Positions 36,901-48,900 of a DNA stretch of 64,000 bases are shown piece by piece. The notes under the pieces are model-generated. The model saw only the letters and a program-made list of their open reading frames with translations, was not told the DNA's origin and ran no database searches. How positions within the stretch are numbered: position 1 is the stretch's first letter; the number at the start of each line of letters is the position of its first letter. Source of the DNA: Aurelia coerulea (Eukaryota > Cnidaria > Scyphozoa > Semaeostomeae > Ulmaridae); assembly GCA_039566865.1 (NCBI GenBank), contig CM076960.1, positions 2,604,001-2,668,000 on the forward strand, written 5' to 3'. The position numbers and the translations under genes are program-made.

Positions 36901-39900
36901 GAATGGCTCTAGATATTTGAGGAGCCAGCTTCCCCCTAAAGTTCCGCTGTATGGCATGTTTGTGAAGGGCTCTAAACATTTGAGGAGCCAGTTTCCCCAA
37001 AGAGTTCGGGTTGGTGTATGGCATGTTTGTGAATGGCTCTAGATATTTGAGGAGCCAGCTTCCCCCTAAACCGCTGTATGGCATGTTTGTGAAGGGCTCT
37101 CAACATTTGAGGAGCCAGTTTCCCCAAAGAGTTCGGGTTGGTGTATGGCATGTTTGTGAATGGCTCTAGATATTTGAGGAGCCAGCTTCCCCCTAAACCG
37201 CTGTATGGCATGTTTGTGAAGGGCTCTCAACATTTGAGGAGCCAGTTTCCCCAAAGAGTTCGGGTTGGTGTATGGCATGTTTGTGAATGGCTCTAGATAT
37301 TTGAGGAGCCAGCTTCCCCCTAAACCGCTGTATGGCATGTTTGTGAAGGGCTCTCAACATTTGAGGAGCCAGTTTCCCCAAAGAGTTCGGGTTGGTGTAT
37401 GGCATGTTTGTGAAGGGCTCTAGATATTTGAGGAGCCAGCTTCCCCCTAAACCGCTGTATGGCATGTTTGTGAAGGGCTCTAAACATTTGAGGAGCCAGT
37501 TTCCCCAAAGAGTTCGGGTTGGTGTATGGCATGTTTGTGAGGGGCTCTAAATATTTGAGGAGCCAGCTTCCCCCAAAGAGTTCCTGGTGTATGGCATGTT
37601 TGTGAAGGGCTCTAAATATTTGAGGAGCCAGTTTCCCCAAAGAGTTCTGGTTGGTGTATGGCATGTTTGTGAATGGCTCTAAATATTTGAGGAGCCAGCT
37701 TCCCCCTAAACCGCTGTATGGCATGTTTGTGAAGGGCTCTCAACATTTGAGGAGCCAGTTTCCCCAAAGAGTTCGGGTTGGTGTATGGCATGTTTGTGAA
37801 TGGCTCTAGATATTTGAGGAGCCAGCTTCCCCCTAAAGTTCCGCTGTATGGCATGTTTGTGAAGGGCTCTAAACATTTGAGGAGCCAGTTTCCCCAAAGA
37901 GTTCGGGTTGGTGTATGGCATGTTTGTGAAGGGCTCTAAATATTTGAGGAGCCAGCTTCCCCCTAAACCGCTGTATGGCATGTTTGTGAAGGGCTCTCAA
38001 CATTTGAGGAGCCAGTTTCCCCAAAGAGTTCTGGTTGGTGTATGGCATGTTTGTGAAGGGCTCTAAATATTTGAGGAGCCAGCTTCCCCCTAAACCGCTG
38101 TATGGCATGTTTGTGAAGGGCTCTCAACATTTGAGGAGCCAGTTTCCCCAAAGAGTTCTGGTTGGTGTATGGCATGTTTGTGAAGGGCTCTAAATATTTG
38201 AGGAGCCAGCTTCCCCCTAAACCGCTGTATGGCATGTTTGTGAAGGGCTCTCAACATTTGAGGAGCCAGTTTCCCCAAAGAGTTCGGGTTGGTGTATGGC
38301 ATGTTTGTGAAGGGCTCTAAATATTTGAGGAGCCAGCTTCCCCCTAAACCGCTGTATGGCATGTTTGTGAAGGGCTCTCAACATTTGAGGAGCCAGTTTC
38401 CCCAAAGAGTTCGGGTTGGTGTATGGCATGTTTGTGAGGGCTCTAAATATTTGAGGAGCCAGCTTCCCCCTAAACCGCTGTATGGCATGTTTGTGAAGGG
38501 CTCTAAACATTTGAGGAGCCAGTTTCCCCAAAGAGTTCGGGTTGGTGTATGGCATGTTTGTGAGGGGCTCTAAATATTTGAGGAGCCAGCTTCCCCCTAA
38601 ACCGCTGTATGGCATGTTTGTGAAGGGCTCTAAACATTTGAGGAGCCAGTTTCCCCAAAGAGTTCGGGTTGGTGTATGGCATGTTTGTGAAGGGCTCTAA
38701 ATATTTGAGGAGCCAGCTTCCCCCTAAACCGCTGTATGGCATGTTTGTGAAGGGCTCTCAACATTTGAGGAGCCAGTTTCCCCAAAGAGTTCGGGTTGGT
38801 GTATGGCATGTTTGTGAATGGCTCTAGATATTTGAGGAGCCAGCTTCCCCCTAAACCGCTGTATGGCATGTTTGTGAAGGGCTCTCAACATTTGAGGAGC
38901 CAGTTTCCCCAAAGAGTTCGGGTTGGTGTATGGCATGTTTGTGAGGGGCTCTAAATATTTGAGGAGCCAGTTTCCCCAAAGAGTTCGGGTTGGTGTATGG
39001 CATGTTTGTGAGGGGCTCTAAATATTTGAGGAGCCAGCTTCCCCCAAAGAGTTCCTGGTGTATGGTATGTTTGTGAAGGGCTCTAAACATTTGAGGAGCC
39101 AGTTTCCCCAAAGAGTTCGGGTTGGTGTATGGCATGTTTGTGAATGGCTCTAAGATATTTGAGGAGCCAGCTTCCCCCTAAGAGTTCCGGTGTATGGCAT
39201 GTTTGTGAAGGGCTCTAAACATTTGAGGAGCCAGTTTCCCCAAAGAGTTCGGGTTGGTGTATGGCATGTTTGTGAAGGGCTCTAAATATTTGAGGAGCCA
39301 GCTTCCCCCAAAGAGTTCCTGGTGTATGGCATGTTTGTGAAGGGCTCTAAACATTTGAGGAGCCAGTTTCCCCAAAGAGTTCGGGTTGGTGTATGGCATG
39401 TTTGTGAGGGGCTCTAAATATTTGAGGAGCCAGCTTCCCCCTAAACCGCTGTATGGCATGTTTGTGAAGGGCTCTAAATATTTGAGGAGCCAGTTTCCCC
39501 AAAGAGTTCGGGTTGGTGTATGGCATGTTTGTGAAGGGCTCTAAACATTTGAGGAGCCAGTTTCCCCAAAGAGTTCGGGTTGGTGTATGGCATGTTTGTG
39601 AGGGGCTCTAAATATTTGAGGAGCCAGCTTCCCCCTAAACCGCTGTATGGCATGTTTGTGAAGGGCTCTAAACATTTGAGGAGCCAGTTTCCCCCTAAAC
39701 CGCTGTATGGCATGTTTGTGAAGGGCTCTAAACATTTGAGGAGCCAGCTTCCCCCTAAACCGCTGTATGGCATGTTTGTGAAGGGCTCTAAATATTTGAG
39801 GAGCCAGTTTCCCCAAAGAGTTCGGGTTGGTGTATGGCATGTTTGTGAAGGGCTCTAAATATTTGAGGAGCCAGCTTCCCCCTAAACCGCTGTATGGCAT

Positions 39901-42900
39901 GTTTGTGAAGGGCTCTAAATATTTGAGGAGCCAGTTTCCCCAAAGAGTTCGGGTTGGTGTATGGCATGTTTGTGAAGGGCTCTAAACATTTGAGGAGCCA
40001 GTTTCCCCAAAGAGTTCGGGTTGGTGTATGGCATGTTTGTGAATGGCTCTAGATATTTGAGGAGCCAGCTTCCCCCTAAACCGCTGTATGGCATGTTTGT
40101 GAAGGGCTCTCAACATTTGAGGAGCCAGTTTCCCCAAAGAGTTCGGGTTGGTGTATGGCATGTTTGTGAATGGCTCTAGATATTTGAGGAGCCAGCTTCC
40201 CCCTAAACCGCTGTATGGCATGTTTGTGAAGGGCTCTAAATATTTGAGGAGCCAGTTTCCCCAAAGAGTTCGGGTTGGTGTATGGCATGTTTGTGAAGGG
40301 CTCTAAATATTTGAGGAGCCAGTTTCCCCAAAGAGTTCGGGTTGGTGTATGGCATGTTTGTGAAGGGCTCTAAATATTTGAGGAGCCAGCTTCCCCCAAA
40401 GAGTTCCTGGTGTATGGCATGTTTGTGAAGGGCTCTAAATATTTGAGGAGCCAGTTTCCCCAAAGAGTTCGGGTTGGTGTATGGCATGTTTGTGAAGGGC
40501 TCTAAACATTTGAGGAGCCAGTTTCCCCAAAGAGTTCGGGTTGGTGTATGGCATGTTTGTGAATGGCTCTAAATATTTGAGGAGCCAGCTTCCCCCTAAG
40601 ACCGCTGTATGGCATGTTTGTGAAGGGCTCTAAACATTTGAGGAGCCAGTTTCCCCCTAAACCGCTGTATGGCATGTTTGTGAAGGGCTCTAAACATTTG
40701 AGGAGCCAGCTTCCCCCTAAACCGCTGTATGGCATGTTTGTGAAGGGCTCTAAATATTTGAGGAGCCAGCTTCCCCCTAAGAGTTCGGGTTGGTGTATGG
40801 CATGTTTGTGAAGGGCTCTAAACATTTGAGGAGCCAGCTTCCCCCTAAGACCGCTGTATGGCATGTTTGTGAATGGCTCTAAATATTTGAGGAGCCAGCT
40901 TCCCCCTAAACCGCTGTATGGCATGTTTGTGAAGGGCTCTAAACATTTGAGGAGCCAGCTTCCCCCTAAACCGCTGTATGGCATGTTTGTGAAGGGCTCT
41001 AAATATTTGAGGAGCCAGTTTCCCCCAAAGACCGCTGTATGGCATGTTTGTGAAGGGCTCTAAACATTTGAGGAGCCAGTTTCCCCCTAAACCGCTGTAT
41101 GGCATGTTTGTGAAGGGCTCTAAACATTTGAGGAGCCAGCTTCCCCCTAAACCGCTGTATGGCATGTTTGTGAATGGCTCTAAATATTTGAGGAGCCAGC
41201 TTCCCCCTAAACCGCTGTATGGCATGTTTGTGAAGGGCTCTAAATATTTGAGGAGCCAGTTTCCCCCTAAACCGCTGTATGGCATGTTTGTGAAGGGCTC
41301 TAAACATTTGAGGAGCCAGTTTCCCCCTAAACCGCTGTATGGCATGTTTGTGAAGGGCTCTAAATATTTGAGGAGCCAGTTTCCCCAAAGAGTTCGGGTT
41401 GGTGTATGGCATGTTTGTGAAGGGCTCTAGATATTTGAGGAGCCAGCTTCCCCCAAAGAGTTCGGGTTGGTGTATGGCATGTTTGTGAAGGGCTCTAAAC
41501 ATTTGAGGAGCCAGTTTCCCCAAAGAGTTCGGGTTGGTGTATGGCATGTTTGTGAGGGGCTCTAAATATTTGAGGAGCCAGCTTCCCCCTAAACCGCTGT
41601 ATGGCATGTTTGTGAAGGGCTCTAAACATTTGAGGAGCCAGTTTCCCCAAAGAGTTCGGGTTGGTGTATGGCATGTTTGTGAATGGCTCTAAATATTTGA
41701 GGAGCCAGCTTCCCCCTAAACCGCTGTATGGCATGTTTGTGAAGGGCTCTAAACATTTGAGGAGCCAGTTTCCCCAAAGAGTTCGGGTTGGTGTATGGCA
41801 TGTTTGTGAAGGGCTCTAAATATTTGAGGAGCCAGCTTCCCCCTAAACCGCTGTATGGCATGTTTGTGAAGGGCTCTCAACATTTGAGGAGCCAGCTTCC
41901 CCAAAGAGTTCGGGTTGGTGTATGGCATGTTTGTGAGGGGCTCTAAATATTTGAGGAGCCAGCTTCCCCCTAAAGTTCCGCTGTATGGCATGTTTGTGAA
42001 GGGCTCTCAACATTTGAGGAGCCAGTTTCCCCAAAGAGTTCGGGTTGGTGTATGGCATGTTTGTGAATGGCTCTAGATATTTGAGGAGCCAGCTTCCCCC
42101 TAAACCGCTGTATGGCATGTTTGTGAAGGGCTCTAAACATTTGAGGAGCCAGTTTCCCCAAAGAGTTCGGGTTGGTGTATGGCATGTTTGTGAGGGGCTC
42201 TAGATATTTGAGGAGCCAGCTTCCCCCTAAACCGCTGTATGGCATGTTTGTGAAGGGCTCTAAACATTTGAGGAGCCAGTTTCCCCAAAGAGTTCGGGTT
42301 GGTGTATGGCATGTTTGTGAATGGCTCTAGATATTTGAGGAGCCAGCTTCCCCCTAAACCGCTGTATGGCATGTTTGTGAAGGGCTCTCAACATTTGAGG
42401 AGCCAGTTTCCCCAAAGAGTTCGGGTTGGTGTATGGCATGTTTGTGAATGGCTCTAGATATTTGAGGAGCCAGCTTCCCCCTAAACCGCTGTATGGCATG
42501 TTTGTGAAGGGCTCTAAATATTTGAGGAGCCAGTTTCCCCAAAGAGTTCGGGTTGGTGTATGGCATGTTTGTGAAGGGCTCTAGATATTTGAGGAGCCAG
42601 CTTCCCCCTAAACCGCTGTATGGCATGTTTGTGAAGGGCTCTAAATATTTGAGGAGCCAGTTTCCCCAAAGAGTTCGGGTTGGTGTATGGCATGTTTGTG
42701 AAGGGCTCTAAACATTTGAGGAGCCAGTTTCCCCAAAGAGTTCGGGTTGGTGTATGGCATGTTTGTGAATGGCTCTAAATATTTGAGGAGCCAGCTTCCC
42801 CCTAAACCGCTGTATGGCATGTTTGTGAAGGGCTCTAAACATTTGAGGAGCCAGTTTCCCCCTAAACCGCTGTATGGCATGTTTGTGAAGGGCTCTAAAT

Positions 42901-45900
42901 ATTTGAGGAGCCAGCTTCCCCCTAAACCGCTGTATGGCATGTTTGTGAATGGCTCTAAATATTTGAGGAGCCAGCTTCCCCCTAAACCGCTGTATGGCAT
43001 GTTTGTGAAGGGCTCTAAACATTTGAGGAGCCAGCTTCCCCCTAAACCGCTGTATGGCATGTTTGTGAAGGGCTCTAAATATTTGAGGAGCCAGCTTCCC
43101 CCTAAACCGCTGTATGGCATGTTTGTGAAGGGCTCTAAACATTTGAGGAGCCAGCTTCCCCCTAAACCGCTGTATGGCATGTTTGTGAATGGCTCTAAAT
43201 ATTTGAGGAGCCAGCTTCCCCCTAAACCGCTGTATGGCATGTTTGTGAAGGGCTCTAAACATTTGAGGAGCCAGCTTCCCCCTAAACCGCTGTATGGCAT
43301 GTTTGTGAAGGGCTCTAAATATTTGAGGAGCCAGTTTCCCCCTAAACCGCTGTATGGCATGTTTGTGAAGGGCTCTAAATATTTGAGGAGCCAGCTTCCC
43401 CCTAAACCGCTGTATGGCATGTTTGTGAAGGGCTCTAAACATTTGAGGAGCCAGTTTCCCCAAAGAGTTCGGGTTGGTGTATGGCATGTTTGTGAAGGGC
43501 TCTAGATATTTGAGGAGCCAGTTTCCCCCTAAACCGCTGTATGGCATGTTTGTGAAGGGCTCTAAACATTTGAGGAGCCAGCTTCCCCCTAAACCGCTGT
43601 ATGGCATGTTTGTGAAGGGCTCTAAATATTTGAGGAGCCAGCTTCCCCCTAAACCGCTGCTGTATGGCATGTTTGTGAAGGGCTCTAAACATTTGAGGAG
43701 CCAGCTTCCCCCTAAACCGCTGTATGGCATGTTTGTGAATGGCTCTAAATATTTGAGGAGCCAGCTTCCCCCTAAACCGCTGTATGGCATGTTTGTGAAG
43801 GGCTCTAAACATTTGAGGAGCCAGCTTCCCCCTAAACCGCTGTATGGCATGTTTGTGAAGGGCTCTCAACATTTGAGGAGCCAGTTTCCCCAAAGAGTTC
43901 GGGTTGGTGTATGGCATGTTTGTGAAGGGCTCTAGATATTTGAGGAGCCAGCTTCCCCCTAAACCGCTGTATGGCATGTTTGTGAAGGGCTCTCAACATT
44001 TGAGGAGCCAGTTTCCCCAAAGAGTTCGGGTTGGTGTATGGCATGTTTGTGAAGGGCTCTAGATATTTGTTTGTGGTGAAAGTAAGAATGTTACTCAGGG
44101 GCCATACGTAAAGAATGCTGATACATAAATTGTCTGATGATATCAGCAATTTCCTAACCCTGCTGCAACAAATATCAAAGATAAAGTCAATAAGAACGAT
44201 AAACTCATGGTATGGTAGAGTTTTGATTATTGTATTCCAAAATAGGCCATCGCTCACAGTGAGACCGCAATTCATTCTCAGAATTTCATAAATTCAATCC
44301 AAACCGTATCTGTATTTTAAGTTATGGCTTATGTTGGTACAATGAACCATGAAGCTTCAGCTGCCTGCTCACAAGAATAGTCCGTGAACATAGATGAACT
44401 TGGTAGTAAAAGTCGGGGTGACAAAGTTTGCGCTTCCAAACGTTTACAGGGGCTTGTTTCATCCAACATGCCTCGCACGTGCCATCTCTTGGTTGGCCTT
44501 TGTTGTTGCCATTTTCCTGGCCCATGAAAATGGCGACAACAAAGGACAACCAGAAGCAAGGAATGCTGGATGAAGCAGACCCTTTAAGCTGCATTTGAGA
44601 CTTAACCGTGAACTAAAGCCGGACAGACAAGAGCATTGTTTGCAAGGCATTTGTGTCATATTGTTTTGATGAGAAATTATTCTCAGTTTTGGTTTCTCGT
44701 CGTAGGATCCATTGGAATTCCCAGCTCATGAATTGCGTAAATATTTCAAAGTTGGTGATCACGTGAAAGTGATTGGTGGAAAATATGAGGGAGATACTGG
44801 ATTGATTATCAGAGTTGAAGATAATGCTGTCGTGTTATTTTCCGACTTGACAATGCATGAGGTAATTATTACTTGTTTCAAATTACGAATTAGTTTTAAT
44901 CTCTATGTCAAAATGGCTTCGGGGTAGTCATAGCCTTTTGCTCCTCGGGGTATCGTTCCAGTAGTATTTTATAGTGGTATAGTAATTTTTATAAAGTAGT
45001 GTAGCTTGTAAATCTATATTGTAATCTATATTGTAACATTTAAATGAATATATACAGTGTGTCCCAGAAAAATTGTTCGATGTTTGATTAAATGTTAAAA
45101 AATAACGATAAAATTTACAGGCTCTTTGTTTGATAAGCATGTTCCTAAGATTTTAAATTGATTTTAGACGCCAGAATCTTGCGAATCCGCTAAGAATAAA
45201 CGGAGTTACAAGCTTTTGAAGTTCAAGTTTGTGCGAAAGCTGACACCAGACGCCCCTAACTGCTTTTTTTCAAAAAAGACGTTCTAAAATCGAGGTAAAA
45301 AAGGCTGTTCAATGTTTTACCTCTCGTTGATATCAGAGCAAATCAAATACGACTTCGAAAGTTATTTAATTCTTTTATTTGTTGCCAAAATTTACTTAAG
45401 AATGCAAGTTTCTAAAAACATTGAATGAAAGCTTAATAAATGAGAGACGGGCAATTCCAAATTGTGCTGAATAGGATTCCTCCAAGCATCCATAACCTTG
45501 ATTCAATGTTATAAAAAGCTAGTTTATCGAAAGTGCTTTTTGAAGTTCCATTTGATTTGTTTTGAATAACCGAGATTGTACTTTCACTAAATATGCAATT
45601 TAGGGGCATCTGGTTTCAGCTTTCGCACAAACTTGAACTTCGAAAGCACGTAACTCCGTGAAAATTTAGCCAATTTGCTAGCTTCTGGTGTCTAAAATCA
45701 ATTTAAAATCTCAACAATATAGTTATTTAACCATGGAGCCCGTTCAGTATTTCGTTATTTTTCAATATTTAATCAAACGTCGAACAATTTTTTTGGGACA
45801 CCCTGTATATAGAAAAATATTACGAATGAGAATATTCGGACTACAATTCAGGAGTTAGATTTAGAGTATTTCAGAACTGAACCAAAAAAGAATCAGATTC

Positions 45901-48900
45901 ATCTACAAAATGGAGCCAAGTAAGATTTCTGAATGCTTAGAATGAATGTACGTTTAAATTCAAGTGACTCTAATCATTTTCATTTGTGAAATTGAAAAGT
46001 GATAGTTTTGAAAAGTGAAAAATGAAATTGAAAAGAGGAGATTTTAAGATTTTTGGAATAGTTAAAGTAAGATTTCTGAATGCTTAGAATCGAGTGTACA
46101 TTTAAATTCAAATGAATTTAACCATTTTGATACTTGACATTGAAAAGTGATATTTTGAAAAGTGAAAAGTGGAATTGAAGAGAGAAGATTTTAAGATTTT
46201 AAGAAAAGAGAAGAGAGTGAGATTTCTGAATGCTTAGAATGAGTGTACGTTTAAATCAAGTGAATCTAACCATTTTGATTTTTGAAATTGGAAAGTGATA
46301 TTTTTGAAAAGTGAAAAATGAAATTGAAGAGAGAAGATTTTAAGATTTTAAGAAAAGAGAAGACAGTGAGATTTCTGCTTAGAATCAAATGCACATTTAA
46401 ATTCAAATGAATTTAATCATTTTGATATTTGAAATTGAAAAGTGATATTTTGAAAAGTGAAAAGTGGAATTGAAGAGAGAAGATTTTAAGATTTTAAGAA
46501 AAGAGGAGAAAGTTAGATTTCTGAATGCTTAGAATCAAATGCACATTTAAATTCAAATGAATTTAATCATTTTGATATTTGAAATCGAAAAGTGATATTT
46601 TACTGCCAGCAACTGTTTCCTCGTTGTCAAGGCATCAGTTTTTTTACATTCCAATAGAACTTTTCGAGGACGAATTTACTAGTTACACAACTCATGAAAT
46701 ACTTATACTTAAGGGGCTGGGTCACCTTGAGATGACTTAACAATTAGTTCTTTTATGAATAAACTTACCCACTATTTAATATCTTTCTTTCAGCTAAAAG
46801 CCAAACCAGATGATCTACAACTTTGCAGTGACGTAAGCAGTGGTGTTGATTCCCTTGGACAACATCAGTGGGGAGATCTTGTTCAACTCGAGTGAGTTCA
46901 GACCACATCTACTCATTTCTATTCTTCCTTTTGTTGATTTACTCATTGGCACAGATGAGCCATGAATTAGGATACTCTGCTGTGGTTCGTTTATTTATAA
47001 CTTGCAACAAACTTTAGCATAAGGTGATGAATTATTGATAAGCCTAAACAGATGCTTTGTATACACTCATTTTTTTTTATAAGAAACCGCTTATAAGAAA
47101 CGGTAGGCTCAATTTTTTGAAAGCTAAGAAACAACCCTACCTGAATTGAAAAAGCTAAGAAACTTTTGCAATTTACAGTTTTAATTTTCCTTTCGCACAC
47201 AAAAATGTTTTGACACTGTACAGTTATAGCAACTGTTTGGACATTATTTTGAGTGCGAATTGTGATATTTACTTGCTTTGAGATCTTACTAAGTAATTTG
47301 GGAGCCCTTTAGACAAGAAAAATTAACGCTACACTCCGGCATTAAAAATATTAAAAACACGTAAGAAACTTTTGGTAGCAAAATGGCCCAACAATTTAAG
47401 AAACTGCCTTCCAGCCCCGGACCTTAGATTCTTATAAAAATGAGTGTAGTTGCATATGACGTTGTATAGTTGCATATGCCGATATCAATACCGACGAATC
47501 TTGCCATCTTTGGGTCTCTGATACTGTGGAAATAGACGTACAACATACGCCCGTGCTTTGCCGTATGAAAACAACAACAACAACCACTCGACACTGCTCA
47601 GCAAGGACTTATGCAGAACTGTTCAAAGACCAGGATAAATATGTTTGTGTCTCAGGAAAGCCTTGCTAAGTGCACAGCAAAACTAATCTCAAGAACCTGG
47701 TTTTGCGCAAACAGTAACATCTTAAAAGGGCTGGATCACGTAACTGTAAAGAAACCTGTTATATCTATAATCTGTATTGTTTCAGGCACGTTTCATGGTT
47801 GCGAAATGCCTGAAGAAGGCCTAAAAACTTGGTAGAATGCTTGAAAATATCCTCGAGTTTGTTTACAGCTTTTATTCAAACAAGTCATCAAGAATTAGCG
47901 CCTCTCGAAAAAGTTGGAACCGTTTTAGTTATGAATCATAGTTTGAGCGAATAGGTCAGATTCAATAATATCTGGAGCAAAAACAACGAATCACGGCATA
48001 AGTCTACTATGCCCTGCCCATAAAGATTAAAAATCCTTGCTTTGCCAACCCCAAAGATTAATTTGTTTAATCTTTGTGCCTTAAAGCATCCCAAGCTTGA
48101 TAATCTCAAATAAGTAGATTTCTTGTTTTTGTTTCCTCTCTTCAAGATCTTACCTGACGATTTGCTTTGACAAGTGTCAGACGAAACTTTTAAGCAACTG
48201 TTTGCGTCACTTAAATGTGATTTGAAATTGTGTACAGCATGAAGTATTGCAAAATTAATTATTCAGAACCTAAGTTTGGGACAAATATTTTACACAACTT
48301 GCAGGTGTTAGGTTCACATTTTATGCTTGTATCATTTTTCGTTGGTTTGTTAGTTGGCATAGCTTTGTATTCATGGGCAACTTACGCCAAAGGGCACGAC
48401 ATTTTCAAATCTATATATTTGCAGCATAGGTTGCAAATCTTTGAATCGGTGTAAAAAGTGGGTGTAAAATTCTATGACCTATTTCTTGTAAAGAAACTTT
48501 AGCTACTCATCTATAATTCTACCAAACCATACCAACAAATTCTTTACTGATACAGGTCTTTGATTGATAACAGTAATCTTATTTACTGAACAAATTAACC
48601 TGTATAAATATGAAAGATTATTATTATTACCTTTGGATTTTTCAAAAATCTTCAATATTTTTCGAAATTACAGCATGTCTTTTATTTCAACTCATTTGAG
48701 GATGTGACGTCATCAAATTTCTAAATCATAAACTAGATGAGTGACAGACTTTTGCTTGATACCATATTGTAGACATCCATAAATTATAGTTTTGTTGAAA
48801 TTATTTCATGTTTCGTCGAAAAATTTAGACATTATGAAATTTTCTTGAATTCTTAAAGAAGGAGAAAAGTAGAATTATAGCAAAATAGATTAAGTTTCTT

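Noticed and set aside
36722..44069. CRISPR-like array (regular repeats with alternating spacer-like middles)
   Set aside because: The alternating segments are two recurring variants, not unique spacers. The setting is an animal intron with no cas genes.
36457..44275. Many long open frames on both strands (up to 380 codons, repeating [17 protein letters not shown] units)
   Set aside because: They are by-products of the minisatellite: a 60-bp unit with no stop in several frames stays open indefinitely. Frames on both strands and in several phases are equally open, and none has a start, a promoter or a non-repeat domain.
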